Assembly (NCBI RefSeq): GCF_007559425.1
Contig: NZ_VMHE01000024.1
Coordinates: forward strand, 1 to 34,337
Reading direction: 5' to 3'
DNA length: 34,337 bases
Origin: Allobacillus salarius
Lineage (GTDB): Bacteria; Bacillota; Bacilli; Bacillales; Alkalibacillaceae
A program made the translations under genes and the position numbers. Under the pieces are notes generated by a model. That model ran no database searches. It worked only from the letters and a program-made list of their open reading frames with translations, and was not told where the DNA came from. Positions 18,320 to 27,739 of this stretch are shown here, piece after piece. The first letter of the stretch is position 1, and each line of letters begins with the position of its first letter.

Positions 18320-18332
18320 AATATTCGGAAAA
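18320..18332 (+). promoter_or_regulatory. possible PurBox before purR
   Basis: The 13 bases match the inverted PurBox AWWGTTCGGWWWT at 11 positions, with the CGG core intact. A second, poorer half (18288-18300) lies 19 bases upstream, slightly more than the 16-17 bases usual for PurR operators. This would fit autoregulation but is weak. Confidence 0.3.
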
Positions 18333-18349
18333 TAAAAGGTGGAAAGGTT

Positions 18350-19162
18350 ATGAGACGAAGCGAACGACTAGTAGCAATGACAGACTACTTCAAGGAAAAT
18401 CCTTATACACATATTTCGTTGCCTTTTTTCGTGAAATGGTTTGGAGCGGCAAAATCATCGATCAGTGAGGATTTAGATATCATTGATGCCATGTTTGAAC
18501 AACTAGGAATTGGACGGTTACAAACATCAGCAGGTGCAGCTGGTGGGGTCCGATATATTCCCGATTACGATATGGAACTGAGTAAAGAGAAAATCGATGA
18601 AATCATTGAGCTGTTAGAAGACCCGCAACGAATTTTGCCTGGTGGGTATGTTTATATGAGTGATCTACTCGGTGACTTAAAACAGTTACGCATAATCGGA
18701 AAAATGTTTGGCGCGGCATTCAAAGCGTATGATGTCGATTACGTCGTAACAGTTGCGACAAAAGGTATTCCGCTAGCATATGCTGTTGCTGATGTGTTGA
18801 GAGTTCCTGTTGTCATTATTAGAAGAGATCCAAAAGTGACGGAAGGTTCTACTGTAAGTATTAATTATGTATCAGGCTCGTCCAGAAAAATACAGACGAT
18901 GGTCCTTTCGAAACGGAGTATTAAAGAGAATTCGAATGTGATTCTTTTGGATGATTTCATGAAAGCGGGAGGAACGATTCACGGCATGGTAAGCCTGATG
19001 AATGAATTCAATGCAACCGTCAAAGGAATCGGTGTATTGGCAGAGGCTGAAGATGATGAAGAAGACCGTCGAGTTGATGATTATATCTCCTTGTTGAAGT
19101 TTCAGGAAGTCAATGAGCGTGAAGGTCGCATTCAAGTTGCTCGTGGGAATTATTTTGAATAA
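18350..19162 (+). CDS. purR: PurR, purine biosynthesis repressor
   Basis: This 270-residue protein represses purine synthesis and transport genes in B. subtilis; PRPP relieves binding, and (p)ppGpp has been reported to strengthen it. It has an N-terminal winged-helix domain (about 1-75, with SERLVAMTDYFKENP) and a phosphoribosyltransferase-like domain (about 120-270) with the PRPP motif VILLDDFMKAGGT. AGGTGGAAAGG precedes ATG 18350. The ridA/yabJ gene that follows purR in B. subtilis is missing; spoVG comes next. It is slightly shorter than B. subtilis PurR (285). Confidence 0.96.
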   Translation: MRRSERLVAMTDYFKENPYTHISLPFFVKWFGAAKSSISEDLDIIDAMFEQLGIGRLQTSAGAAGGVRYIPDYDMELSKEKIDEIIELLEDPQRILPGGYVYMSDLLGDLKQLRIIGKMFGAAFKAYDVDYVVTVATKGIPLAYAVADVLRVPVVIIRRDPKVTEGSTVSINYVSGSSRKIQTMVLSKRSIKENSNVILLDDFMKAGGTIHGMVSLMNEFNATVKGIGVLAEAEDDEEDRRVDDYISLLKFQEVNEREGRIQVARGNYFE

Positions 19163-19243
19163 TCGTTTCACAATAGACAACTGGATTGTTTGTAACATAT
19201 AGGGTGGACGCATTGTTCACCCTTAAGTGGTTATATGAACGCA

Positions 19244-19270
19244 ATATTTTTTTAATTTTTTTTAATAAAA
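19244..19270 (+). promoter_or_regulatory. AT-rich tract upstream of the spoVG promoter
   Basis: Nearly pure A/T with long T runs sits immediately before the sigma-H element. In B. subtilis the equivalent AT box upstream of spoVG is a classical AbrB target, and abrB itself is in this window. Binding here is inferred. The rest of 19163-19243 holds only a short imperfect hairpin (19201-19223) after purR without a T run. Confidence 0.4.
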
Positions 19271-19271
19271 A

Positions 19272-19300
19272 GAAGGATTTATCGAGAGAATGTTGAATTG
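19272..19300 (+). promoter_or_regulatory. sigma-H promoter for spoVG
   Basis: GAAGGATTT (19272-19280), an 11-base spacer and GTTGAATTG (19292-19300) match RnAGGAwWW and RnnGAATww with a single deviation at the last base. spoVG is a model sigma-H gene in B. subtilis. The leader would be about 94 bases. Confidence 0.75.
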
Positions 19301-19315
19301 ACATTAATAAGTCGA

Positions 19316-19371
19316 ATTCTTTGTTTAAGAAAGAATGGAGAAACCGATCAAGCTTACGAAGCACTGTAAGC
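19316..19371 (+). other. two hairpins in the spoVG leader
   Basis: ATTCTTT pairs with AAAGAAT (19316-19336) and GCTTAC with GTAAGC (19352-19371), both perfect. They fall inside the predicted 5' untranslated region. Role unknown. Confidence 0.4.
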
Positions 19372-19400
19372 GCAGTTTTCATTAAAGGTGGTGATACATA

Positions 19401-19688
19401 ATGCAAGTTACCGACGTAAGATTACGCCGCGTGAACACTGATGGTCGTATGCGTGCAATCGCTTCCATTACATTGGATGATGAATTTGTCGTCCATGATA
19501 TCCGTGTGATTGATGGAAACAATGGTCTGTTCGTTGCTATGCCAAGTAAACGCACACCAGACGGAGAGTTCAGAGATATCGCGCATCCAATCAACTCAGA
19601 TACACGAGGTAAAATTCAAGATGCTGTATTAGAAGAATACCATCGTGTTGGAGAAGAATCTGAGCTTGAAGAAGCAGGTGCTTCCTAA
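19401..19688 (+). CDS. spoVG: SpoVG, RNA/DNA-binding regulator
   Basis: This 95-residue protein has the highly conserved core [20 protein letters not shown], then [22 protein letters not shown] and FRDIAHPI. SpoVG homologues bind nucleic acids and influence septation at sporulation onset, cell-wall and virulence traits. The acidic C-terminal tail is typical. AAAGGTGGTGA precedes ATG 19401. It is driven by a sigma-H type promoter and closed by its own terminator, so it is probably monocistronic. Confidence 0.97.
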   Translation: MQVTDVRLRRVNTDGRMRAIASITLDDEFVVHDIRVIDGNNGLFVAMPSKRTPDGEFRDIAHPINSDTRGKIQDAVLEEYHRVGEESELEEAGAS

Positions 19689-19700
19689 AAAGGATTGATC

Positions 19701-19741
19701 AGAAGCCTATTCATGGAGTTAATGAATAGGCTTCTTTTTTG
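19701..19741 (+). terminator. intrinsic terminator of spoVG
   Basis: A perfect 14-bp stem, AGAAGCCTATTCAT with ATGAATAGGCTTCT, has a 7-base loop and is followed by a T run. Confidence 0.95.
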
Positions 19742-19780
19742 TTGATGAGAAAAGAAGTTGCATGAACTGCCTGTCATCAG

Positions 19781-19809
19781 TTGCATCGACTTTTTATTTA
19801 AGATATATT
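19781..19809 (+). promoter_or_regulatory. sigma-A promoter for glmU-prs
   Basis: TTGCAT (19781-19786), a 17-base spacer and TATATT (19804-19809). It lies 33 bases before the glmU start. Confidence 0.5.
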
Positions 19810-19841
19810 CATAATGTATGCCTATGTATGGAGGGGAAATT

Positions 19842-21212
19842 ATGGCGAATAGATATGCTGTCGTATTGGCAGCGGGAAAAGGAACTCGCATGAAATCGAA
19901 GTTATATAAAGTACTGCACCCCGTTTGTGGGAAGCCAATGGTCGAGCATGTTGTCGATCAACTGGATGAGCTGCAGTTAAACCAATTGATTACTGTAGTA
20001 GGCCATGGCGCTGAAAAGGTAAAAGAACAGTTGGGTAGCCGCAGTGAATATGCGCTGCAGGAAGAACAGCTGGGAACTGGTCATGCGGTACAAATGGCCG
20101 AGCCGTTCATTGGAAATAATGAAGGAACGACCGTTGTCGTTTGTGGAGATACCCCGTTACTGACAGCAAATACATTGAAACAGTTAATGGAACATCATGA
20201 GCAAGAACAATCCGCCGTAACCGTTTTGACGACTGAACTTGAAAATCCATCAGGGTATGGTCGTATCGTACGTAATGAATCAAACGAAGTAGCAAAAATT
20301 GTTGAAGATAAAGATGCAACTGATGAAGAAAAACAACTGACTGAGATTAATACGGGTACGTATTGTTTCGATAATAAATTGTTATTCGATGCATTGAAAA
20401 ATGTTTCCAATTCAAATGCTCAAGGCGAGTATTATTTACCTGACGTATTGGAGATTGCTAAAGATGAAGGTAAAAAGGTAACTGCCTATTTAACTCCAGA
20501 TGATGCAGAAACAATTGGTGTCAATGATCGTTTGGCACTTTCTAAAGCAGAAAAGCTAATGCAGAAGCGAATTAATGAAAAACATATGAAAAACGGTGTA
20601 ACGTTGATCGATCCAGATCAAACATATATAGGTCCTGACGTAGTGATTGAGCCGGACGTTGTTATTGAACCAGGTTGTCGGATTCAAGGGAAAACGACCA
20701 TTCAATCGGATGTTTATATTGGATTAAATAGTGAGATTATCGACTGTACAATTGGCCAAGGCACAGAGGTTCACCAAAGTGTATTGAAGGAAAGTGAAGT
20801 CGGCCGACAAGTCAAAATCGGTCCTTTCGCTCACGTTCGACCTGAGAGCTTATTAAAAGATGACGTAAAAGTCGGTAACTTTGTAGAAATCAAGAAGACA
20901 ACGATGGGACAAAATAGTAAAGCTTCGCATTTATCTTATCTCGGTGATGCAGAAATCGGCGACGATGTGAATGTTGGTTGTGGTTCGATTACCGTCAATT
21001 ATGATGGGAAAAATAAACATAAAACAATTATTGAAGATGGCGTATTCATCGGCTGCAATTCGAATTTGATTGCTCCTGTTACACTAAAGGAAGGGTCTTA
21101 TGTGGCTGCTGGCTCAACGATTACGAAAGACATTCCTGAGAAAGCATTGTCGATTGCCCGCGCACGTCAAGTCAATAAAGAGGGTTACGTTGAGCGTTTA
21201 AATAAAAAATAA
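19842..21212 (+). CDS. glmU: bifunctional GlmU, UDP-GlcNAc synthesis
   Basis: This acetylates glucosamine-1-phosphate and then uridylylates it to UDP-GlcNAc, the precursor of peptidoglycan and teichoic acids. The 456 residues equal the B. subtilis length. The N-terminal uridyltransferase domain has [13 protein letters not shown] (7-19), and the C-terminal left-handed beta-helix has hexapeptide repeats and the acetyltransferase site around [11 protein letters not shown] and [10 protein letters not shown]. Start: ATG 19842 after GGAGGGG; an earlier in-frame ATG at 19818 precedes that site. prs follows after 18 bases, forming an operon. Confidence 0.97.
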   Translation: MANRYAVVLAAGKGTRMKSKLYKVLHPVCGKPMVEHVVDQLDELQLNQLITVVGHGAEKVKEQLGSRSEYALQEEQLGTGHAVQMAEPFIGNNEGTTVVVCGDTPLLTANTLKQLMEHHEQEQSAVTVLTTELENPSGYGRIVRNESNEVAKIVEDKDATDEEKQLTEINTGTYCFDNKLLFDALKNVSNSNAQGEYYLPDVLEIAKDEGKKVTAYLTPDDAETIGVNDRLALSKAEKLMQKRINEKHMKNGVTLIDPDQTYIGPDVVIEPDVVIEPGCRIQGKTTIQSDVYIGLNSEIIDCTIGQGTEVHQSVLKESEVGRQVKIGPFAHVRPESLLKDDVKVGNFVEIKKTTMGQNSKASHLSYLGDAEIGDDVNVGCGSITVNYDGKNKHKTIIEDGVFIGCNSNLIAPVTLKEGSYVAAGSTITKDIPEKALSIARARQVNKEGYVERLNKK

Positions 21213-21230
21213 TTGGTTGGAGGTTGCAAG

Positions 21231-22184
21231 ATGACTCGTCAATATCAAGATGAATTTTTAAAAGTATTCTCGTTAAATTCAAATCCGAAGCTGGCCGAGG
21301 AAATAGCTGATCATATCGGTGTGGAATTAGGAAAAAGCTCTGTGAAGCGATTCAGTGACGGTGAGGTGCAAATCAATATCGAAGAAAGTGTGCGGGGCTG
21401 TGATGTATATGTTGTACAATCGACTTCCAACCCGGTGAATGAACATTTAATGGAGCTATTGATTATGATTGATGCGTTAAAACGCGCTTCTGCTCGTACG
21501 ATCAATGTCGTTTCACCTTATTATGGCTATGCAAGACAAGACAGAAAAGCAAGGTCCCGTGAGCCGATTACTGCCAAGCTAGTCGCTGACATCATTGAAA
21601 AAGCAGGCGCTGATCGATTGATTACATTGGACTTCCATGCAGCTCAGATTCAAGGTTTCTTCGATATTCCAATCGATCATCTTTTCGGCATGCCGATTTT
21701 AAGTAAATATTTTGAAGAAAAACAGCTGAAAGATGTCGTCGTCGTTTCTCCAGATCACGGAGGCGTTACACGAGCACGACAGCTAGCTGACCGATTGAAA
21801 GCACCTATTGCCATCATCGATAAAAGACGCCCAGAGCCAAATGTGGCAGAAGTGATGAACATTGTAGGCGAAGTTGAAGGAAAGACAGCTATTTTAATTG
21901 ATGATATCATCGATACAGCTGGTACAATTACATTAGCAGCTGAAGCGATGTTGGATAGCGGTGCAAAAGAAGTTTATGCATGTTGTACGCACCCAGTGTT
22001 ATCTGGCCCGGCAAATGATCGAATTGAAAAATCACCAATCAAAGAATTGATTGTGACGAACACGATCCCATTGACGGATCAAATTACTTCAAGCAAAATT
22101 AAGCAACTTTCTGTCGGTGAGTTAATTGCCGAATCAATCAAGCGTGTACATGAGCATCGTTCAATCAGTACGTTGTTTAGTTAA
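21231..22184 (+). CDS. prs: ribose-phosphate pyrophosphokinase
   Basis: This makes PRPP from ribose-5-phosphate and ATP for nucleotide, His and Trp synthesis; PRPP is also the effector of PurR encoded nearby. The 317 residues match B. subtilis Prs exactly in length. It contains [12 protein letters not shown] with [22 protein letters not shown] and the PRPP loop [12 protein letters not shown]. Start: ATG 21231 with GGAGG at 8 bases; a TTG at 21213 lies upstream of this site. The second residues differ from B. subtilis, but alignment is otherwise dense. Confidence 0.97.
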   Translation: MTRQYQDEFLKVFSLNSNPKLAEEIADHIGVELGKSSVKRFSDGEVQINIEESVRGCDVYVVQSTSNPVNEHLMELLIMIDALKRASARTINVVSPYYGYARQDRKARSREPITAKLVADIIEKAGADRLITLDFHAAQIQGFFDIPIDHLFGMPILSKYFEEKQLKDVVVVSPDHGGVTRARQLADRLKAPIAIIDKRRPEPNVAEVMNIVGEVEGKTAILIDDIIDTAGTITLAAEAMLDSGAKEVYACCTHPVLSGPANDRIEKSPIKELIVTNTIPLTDQITSSKIKQLSVGELIAESIKRVHEHRSISTLFS

Positions 22185-22185
22185 T

Positions 22186-22211
22186 GTTTAATTTTCGTTT
22201 AAACAGGTTAA
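22186..22211 (+). promoter_or_regulatory. possible sigma-B promoter for ctc
   Basis: GTTTAA (22186-22191), a 14-base spacer and GGTTAA (22206-22211) fit the sigma-B consensus GTTTAA-N12-14-GGGWAW at all but one position. ctc is the classical sigma-B gene of B. subtilis. Whether this organism has sigma-B cannot be seen here. Confidence 0.45.
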
Positions 22212-22214
22212 AAT

Positions 22215-22243
22215 TTTAAAAATGATGACTAAAAGGTTATAAT
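22215..22243 (+). promoter_or_regulatory. sigma-A promoter for ctc
   Basis: TTTAAA (22215-22220), a 17-base spacer and a perfect TATAAT (22238-22243) lie about 50 bases before the gene, directly downstream of the sigma-B type element. Confidence 0.55.
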
Positions 22244-22294
22244 AGAAAAGAATACAAATATACTGGAAATTATTTATGGAGGAAGTGAAATATT

Positions 22295-22936
22295 ATGGCT
22301 GCAACAATTGAAGGTAAAGCAAGAACGGATTTACGTATTTCTAATACAAAGAGTTTGAGAAGTGAAGGGCAAATTCCTGGAGTTCTATACGGAAAAGGGA
22401 AAGAGCCGGTTAATATTTCTGTAGATGGAATCGACTTGATTAAGAAAGTTCGTGACGAAGGTAGAAACGCTGTATTCTCTGTTAAATTGGATAACGGCAA
22501 TGCATACGACGCAATGTTGTATGATTATCAACAAGATGCAATCAAAGGTGAATTGACGCATGTTGATTTCTATATGGTGGACATGTCTCAAGAAGTAGAC
22601 GTAGAAGTTTACATTCGCCTTGAAGGAGAAGCAGTTGGTGAAAAAGATGGTGGTGTCAGACAGCAACCAATGCACGTCTTGAATATCCGTTCGACTCCAG
22701 GAAATATTCCTGAAGAGATTCTAATCGATATTTCTGAGCTTAACATTGGTGATGTCATCACTGTCGGTGACCTTAAAGGCGATAAAAACTACGAAATTAT
22801 GGACGAAGATGAAACGACCATCATTACAATTCTACCACCACAGCAAGAAGAAGTTGAAACAGAAGATAGTGGTGAAGAGCCAGCAGAACCAGAGTTGGTT
22901 AATGCGAAAGATGATGAAGAAGAGGAAGAAAAATAA
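22295..22936 (+). CDS. ctc: ribosomal protein bL25/general stress protein Ctc
   Basis: This 213-residue long-form bL25 (B. subtilis Ctc 204) binds 5S rRNA in the large subunit, especially under stress. It has an N-terminal L25 domain (about 1-95, with ARTDLR, GQIPGVLYGKG), a TL5-type C-terminal beta domain (about 100-190, with VDFYMVDMSQEVDVEV and NIRSTPGNIPEEI), and an acidic tail that ends in a run of Asp/Glu and one Lys. Start: ATG 22295 after GGAGG. It lies between prs and pth as in B. subtilis. Confidence 0.95.
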   Translation: MAATIEGKARTDLRISNTKSLRSEGQIPGVLYGKGKEPVNISVDGIDLIKKVRDEGRNAVFSVKLDNGNAYDAMLYDYQQDAIKGELTHVDFYMVDMSQEVDVEVYIRLEGEAVGEKDGGVRQQPMHVLNIRSTPGNIPEEILIDISELNIGDVITVGDLKGDKNYEIMDEDETTIITILPPQQEEVETEDSGEEPAEPELVNAKDDEEEEEK

Positions 22937-22959
22937 GTCCGTCTTCATAGCATGAAATA

Positions 22960-22998
22960 AACAGATCGGAGCACGTTTGCGCTTCGATCTGTTTTCAT
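22960..22998 (+). terminator. intrinsic terminator of ctc
   Basis: AACAGATCG (22960-22968) pairs with CGATCTGTT (22985-22993), with extra pairs inside. The stem is followed by a short T run, and a longer one comes at about 23004-23011. Confidence 0.8.
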
Positions 22999-23145
22999 GT
23001 TGTATTTTTTTGATTAGACCGGCATGACGCAATGCTTCTTAGGGTAAACTTTGATGAAATGCCGAGGGACTATTCGTTCCGTTGTTGGTGAGAATTACGC
23101 TGTCAAAATTGCTAGTCGATGGACAAAAAGGAGATAAGGAATGTC

Positions 23146-23703
23146 ATGAAATGTATTGTTGGTTTAGGGAACCCGGGCTTAAAATACAAACATACAAGAC
23201 ATAATATTGGATTTGATGTAATTGATTGCTTGGCGAAACAGAATGGTTGGAAGCTTAAAAAAGGAAAGTTTGAAGCCCACTATGCTGTTGAAAACTGGCA
23301 AGGGGAAAAGGTGCTCATACTGAAACCGCAAACCTTTATGAATCTATCTGGTCAATCTGTCAGACAGGCAATGGATTTTTACGATATTGAACCCGAAAAC
23401 TTGCTCGTCGTCTACGATGACTTGGATCTTCCGACGGGGAAAATACGCCTCAGACATACAGGTGGGCATGGTGGTCATAATGGAATTAGGAATATCATCG
23501 AACATCTTGGGGTAAAGGAATTTAACCGTGTTCGTTTTGGAATTGGAAGACCTGAAACGAATATCGACATTGTCCATTACGTGCTCAGTAAATTTTCTAA
23601 AAAAGAAAAGGAAATCATTAACCCATCTATCATGAAAACGTATGATGCTTGTGAAGCGTGGATGGAAACTCCTTTTGCAGAAGTCATGAACAAGTTCAAC
23701 TAG
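23146..23703 (+). CDS. pth: peptidyl-tRNA hydrolase (SpoVC)
   Basis: This releases tRNA from dropped-off peptidyl-tRNA and is essential in B. subtilis. The 185-residue protein has VGLGNPGLKYKHTRHNIGF with Asn9 and catalytic His19, KPQTFMNLSG, VYDDLDLPTGKIRL and GGHGGHNGIRNI. The length is normal. Start: ATG 23146 with AAGGA at 7 bases; an in-frame ATG at 23119 has no site. fin follows. Confidence 0.97.
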   Translation: MKCIVGLGNPGLKYKHTRHNIGFDVIDCLAKQNGWKLKKGKFEAHYAVENWQGEKVLILKPQTFMNLSGQSVRQAMDFYDIEPENLLVVYDDLDLPTGKIRLRHTGGHGGHNGIRNIIEHLGVKEFNRVRFGIGRPETNIDIVHYVLSKFSKKEKEIINPSIMKTYDACEAWMETPFAEVMNKFN

Positions 23704-23727
23704 AGGGGTTCGTTTAGCTAATCAAAA

Positions 23728-23757
23728 GAATAATATTGTTCCTTCTTGGAAAAGCTA
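23728..23757 (+). promoter_or_regulatory. sigma-F type promoter for fin
   Basis: GAATA (23728-23732), a 15-base spacer and GGAAAAGCTA (23748-23757) give one deviation in each element from GYWTA-N15-GGNNANAHTR. The -10 shares AAGCTAGT with the gin promoter. Confidence 0.55.
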
Positions 23758-23768
23758 GTCACTAGCTT
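23752..23768. promoter_or_regulatory. perfect palindrome over the fin -10 region
   Basis: AAGCTAGT-C-ACTAGCTT is a perfect 8+8 inverted repeat that overlaps the downstream half of the predicted sigma-F -10 and the transcription start. It could be an operator or a leader hairpin just before the ribosome-binding site. Confidence 0.5.
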
Positions 23769-23787
23769 ATGTTAAGGAGGGACATTG

Positions 23788-24015
23788 ATGGCAATTAAGA
23801 TGACATGTCGGCATTGTGGCGAATCTATGGGTGAGTTGAACGAGCACCCGCGTGTAATGGATTTATTGAATCAAGAGTTATCAGCTGAGGAATCGAATCA
23901 TATGATGAAAGAAAATCAGCAAGGTGATTTGATGTTACGATTAGTTTGCGAAACTTGCGAAGATACGCTCTCGCATAATCCAAGTTTATTTGAAAATGAT
24001 AATTTTATTCACTAA
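23788..24015 (+). CDS. fin: Fin, anti-sigma-F factor
   Basis: In B. subtilis, Fin (YabK) is made in the forespore and inhibits sigma-F to allow the switch to sigma-G. The 75-residue protein has two zinc-type pairs, CRHC (residues 7-10) and CETC near residues 56-59, and the conserved HPRVMDLLNQELSAEE segment. Start: ATG 23788 after AAGGAGGG; the TTG one codon earlier is a less likely start. It sits between pth and mfd as in B. subtilis and has its own promoter. Confidence 0.93.
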   Translation: MAIKMTCRHCGESMGELNEHPRVMDLLNQELSAEESNHMMKENQQGDLMLRLVCETCEDTLSHNPSLFENDNFIH

Positions 24016-24092
24016 GTAGCTTTGGTATTCGCCAAGGCATTTTTCCGTGTAAACAATCCGCATAGGAACGTATCAATCTAGGGGGAGAGCAG

Positions 24093-27000
24093 ATGAAAGG
24101 TTTAAAAGATTATTTAAGCTTACAAAATGATTTTGTACATATTATCAATGGGATTAAGGGTGAAATGCGTGAACAGCTTGTTTCTGGATTAACAAACTCA
24201 TTGCGCAATTTCTTAATGGTAATGTCCCATGAGTCGACGAATCGGCCGGTAGTCGTCGTCACACATCAATTGAGTCAAGCGCAACAATTATACGAAGATC
24301 TGCTCGGCTTGATGGAAAATCCAGATCAATTATATTTATATCCTATCAATGAAATGCTGCCCGCTGAGATTATGACTGCCTCCCCTGAGTTGAAATCACA
24401 GCGGATTGAGGCGAAAAATCGTTGGCAGGAGAACGAAAACGGCATTTTCATCGTTCCTATTGCAGGATTGAAGCGGCTAATGCCACCAAAACAAATGGCA
24501 GGTGACTTGTCACTTACCATTGAAACAGGAAAAGAGTATTCATTAGACGATACGATGGCGCGTCTCGTAACAATGGGCTATAAAGTGTCAGATATGGTAT
24601 CTGCTCCAGGAGAAGCGAGTAAGCGTGGAGGTATTATTGATATCTATCCTCTCACGAACGTTTATCCGGTACGAATTGAATGGTTTGATGACGAAGTCGA
24701 ATCGATCCGGTACTTCGATGTTGGTTCGCAACGTTCCATCGAAGAGTTGGATCAAATAGAAATCACTGCAACGGAAGAGTGGATTTTTTCGGAAGAGCAA
24801 ATGAAAAAAGCAGGTGACAAGCTAGAAAAGCTTTTACAAAAGTCGTTGAAAAACATTCATTCCGAGCAAGAGAAACAGCAATTGAATGAGCAGTTATCTC
24901 ATGATATCGAGCGGTTAAAAGAAGGACAGCCGTTTGATGGAATCTATCAGTATATATCGTTGCTCTATGAAGATGTTCATAGTTTAGTAGATTATTTTCC
25001 GAAGAACAGTCTGTTTATATTCGATGAGATGAGCCGAATCACAGAGACTGCGGAACGTTTAGACCGTGAAGAAGCGACATGGCATACAGATCTGCTCGAT
25101 CAACGGATGATTGTAGAAGATTTAACATTTTCGTTTACGTGGGACGAAGTGTTCGAGAAGATTGACCATCAACGAATTTATCTTTCGTTGTTTTTACGAC
25201 ATATACCGAACACGAAGCCCGATAACTTAGTGAATATTTCCAGTCGCCAAATGCAGCAGTTCCACGGTCAGATGAATCTGTTGAAAAGTGAGATGGAACG
25301 TTGGAGTAAGGCTGGGTTTTCAGTAGTCATTTATGCGGTGGACGAAGAGCGAGTCGACCGTGTTCTTCGCGTGCTTGATGATTACGACATTGCTGCGAGA
25401 AAAGGCGTCCGCCCAATTAGCGTTCCAATGGAAGAGCCTGTTGTCTTGCAAGGCGACTTGAACGAAGGCTTTGAGATGCCTGCGTACAAGCTAGCTGTCT
25501 TAACGGAAGAAGAACTATTTAAAAAGAAAAAACCGAAAAAACGTCGACGCCAAAAAATTTCCAATGCAGAGCGAATTAAAAGCTATCAAGAATTAAATAA
25601 AGGCGATTACATCGTTCACACGAGTCACGGAATCGGAAAGTACCTTGGCATTGAAACGCTGGAGGTCAATGGACTCCATAAAGATTATATGGTCGTTCGG
25701 TATTCAGGAAACGATAAGTTATTTGTGCCGCCAGATCAAATCGATCAAGTTCAAAAGTATGTCGCTTCAGAAGGTAAAGAGCCTAAGTTATATCGACTTG
25801 GCGGAAGTGAATGGAAGAAGGTTAAGTCACGGGTTAAAGCATCTGTTGAAGATATCGCTGATGATTTAATCAAGCTTTATGCTGAGCGTGAAGCGGCTCG
25901 CGGCCATCAGTTCGGTCCAGATACAGAAATGCAGAAAGACTTTGAAATGGCTTTTCCATATCAAGAGACGGAAGATCAGCTTCGTTGCATCGAAGAAATT
26001 AAGACGGACATGGAGAAACCACAACCGATGGATCGCCTACTTTGTGGGGATGTTGGTTACGGCAAGACAGAAGTGGCTATCCGGGCAGTTTTTAAAGCAA
26101 TCGTAGAAGGAAAGCAAGCCGCTGTGTTGGTTCCGACAACGATTTTGGCGCAACAGCATTTCGATACGTTTCAAGAACGATTTCAAGAATTCGGCGTAAA
26201 TGTTGGTCTGCTTAGCCGATTCAGAACACCGAAACAACAAAAAGAAACGATCGATCAGCTCCGCAAAGGATTAATCGATGTAGTTATCGGAACGCATCGT
26301 GTTTTATCCAAAGATGTTGTGTTTAAAGATCTCGGTCTATTAATTGTCGATGAAGAACAACGCTTCGGCGTGAAGCATAAAGAGCGAATTAAACAACTGA
26401 AAACGAATGTGGATGTATTAACGCTGACAGCGACACCAATACCAAGAACATTACACATGTCAATGGTTGGCGTGCGAGATCTATCTGTCATCGAAACACC
26501 GCCCGAAAATCGTTTTCCAATTCAAACATATGTAGTGGAATATAATCCACTGCTCATTCGTGATGCCATCGAGCGTGAATTGGCAAGAGGCGGTCAAGTA
26601 TTTTTCTTATATAATCGAGTCGATATGATCGACAGGGTCGCCGCGCAAATTAATGAACTTGTTGAAGATGCACGAGTAGTTTATGCGCACGGGCAAATGA
26701 ATGAACGCCAGTTGGAAAATATCATGTTGGAGTTTTTAGAAGGCGAAGCGGATGTGTTAGTCAGTACGACAATTATTGAAACCGGTGTGGATATCCCGAA
26801 TGTGAATACATTAATCGTGAACGATGCAGATAAGATGGGATTAAGCCAACTTTATCAAATCCGTGGGCGTGTCGGCCGTTCGAACCGATTAGCTTATGCG
26901 TATTTCACCTATCAACAAAATAAAGTGTTGTCCGAAATTGCTGAAAAGCGTCTAGAAGCGATTAAGGAATTCACCGAACTTGGCAGTGGCTTTAAAATCG

Positions 27001-27632
27001 CCATGCGTGACCTCTCCATTCGTGGTGCAGGAAACCTTTTAGGAACGGAGCAACATGGCTTTATTGATTCCGTAGGGTTCGATTTATACTCACAAATGTT
27101 GAATGATGCAGTTCGTGCGAAACAACAAGGGGTTCCTTACGAGGAAGCAAAACCATTCGAAGTTGAAATCGGTCTCGATTTGGACGCATATATTCCTGAA
27201 TCGTATATTCAAGATGAAGGACAAAAAATTCAAATGTACAAACGGATTCAAGCTCTGGAGTCAATTCAAGAAACGTACGATTTGAATGAGGAATTGTTAG
27301 ATCGCTTCGGTGAGTATCCAGATGAAGTTGGAAACTTACTGCAAATTTCAAGAATACGTCTATATGGAAAAGAGAACAAAATTGAATCGATTCATGAGTC
27401 AAAACAAAAAATTGAATGCCTTATGGAAGCGGAACAAAGCCAACAAATCGATGGTGCAAAGCTATTTGAATTGGCCAACGAATATGGACGAATGATCCAA
27501 CTCGGTACAGAAGGCCGACAGTTGAAAATTGTGTTCCAGTTCTCCAGACATAATAAAGCAATTCGTCACGATCAGCTTGAAGATTTCCTTTCTAAGCTTC
27601 ATCAGGCAAAAATTTCTTCAAACAATGAATAG
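24093..27632 (+). CDS. mfd: Mfd, transcription-repair coupling factor
   Basis: This ATP-dependent translocase removes stalled RNA polymerase at DNA lesions and recruits UvrA. The 1179 residues match B. subtilis (1177). The domain order is an N-terminal UvrB-homology region, an RNA polymerase-interacting domain (about 495-570, with [16 protein letters not shown]), and RecG-like helicase motifs: Walker [10 protein letters not shown] (about 652), [12 protein letters not shown] (about 753), [20 protein letters not shown] and [11 protein letters not shown]-terminal TRCF domain follows. GGGGGAGAG precedes ATG 24093. No truncation or frameshift is seen. Confidence 0.98.
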   Translation: MKGLKDYLSLQNDFVHIINGIKGEMREQLVSGLTNSLRNFLMVMSHESTNRPVVVVTHQLSQAQQLYEDLLGLMENPDQLYLYPINEMLPAEIMTASPELKSQRIEAKNRWQENENGIFIVPIAGLKRLMPPKQMAGDLSLTIETGKEYSLDDTMARLVTMGYKVSDMVSAPGEASKRGGIIDIYPLTNVYPVRIEWFDDEVESIRYFDVGSQRSIEELDQIEITATEEWIFSEEQMKKAGDKLEKLLQKSLKNIHSEQEKQQLNEQLSHDIERLKEGQPFDGIYQYISLLYEDVHSLVDYFPKNSLFIFDEMSRITETAERLDREEATWHTDLLDQRMIVEDLTFSFTWDEVFEKIDHQRIYLSLFLRHIPNTKPDNLVNISSRQMQQFHGQMNLLKSEMERWSKAGFSVVIYAVDEERVDRVLRVLDDYDIAARKGVRPISVPMEEPVVLQGDLNEGFEMPAYKLAVLTEEELFKKKKPKKRRRQKISNAERIKSYQELNKGDYIVHTSHGIGKYLGIETLEVNGLHKDYMVVRYSGNDKLFVPPDQIDQVQKYVASEGKEPKLYRLGGSEWKKVKSRVKASVEDIADDLIKLYAEREAARGHQFGPDTEMQKDFEMAFPYQETEDQLRCIEEIKTDMEKPQPMDRLLCGDVGYGKTEVAIRAVFKAIVEGKQAAVLVPTTILAQQHFDTFQERFQEFGVNVGLLSRFRTPKQQKETIDQLRKGLIDVVIGTHRVLSKDVVFKDLGLLIVDEEQRFGVKHKERIKQLKTNVDVLTLTATPIPRTLHMSMVGVRDLSVIETPPENRFPIQTYVVEYNPLLIRDAIERELARGGQVFFLYNRVDMIDRVAAQINELVEDARVVYAHGQMNERQLENIMLEFLEGEADVLVSTTIIETGVDIPNVNTLIVNDADKMGLSQLYQIRGRVGRSNRLAYAYFTYQQNKVLSEIAEKRLEAIKEFTELGSGFKIAMRDLSIRGAGNLLGTEQHGFIDSVGFDLYSQMLNDAVRAKQQGVPYEEAKPFEVEIGLDLDAYIPESYIQDEGQKIQMYKRIQALESIQETYDLNEELLDRFGEYPDEVGNLLQISRIRLYGKENKIESIHESKQKIECLMEAEQSQQIDGAKLFELANEYGRMIQLGTEGRQLKIVFQFSRHNKAIRHDQLEDFLSKLHQAKISSNNE

Positions 27633-27655
27633 TTCATCGCCACTGATTTATACTA
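27627..27655 (+). promoter_or_regulatory. possible sigma-G promoter for spoVT
   Basis: GAATA (27627-27631, overlapping the mfd stop), a 17-base spacer and TATACTA (27649-27655) resemble GHATR-N18-CATWHTA with one -10 deviation and one base less spacing. spoVT is a sigma-G gene in B. subtilis. An imperfect hairpin occupies 27670-27710 in the leader. Confidence 0.4.
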
Positions 27656-27739
27656 ACAATTACTAGCAGGTGATTTAGCCAGGATCCTTTAGCAAGGCTT
27701 CACCCATGCAAGTACATCAAAGAAAGTGGGGATTCGAAG

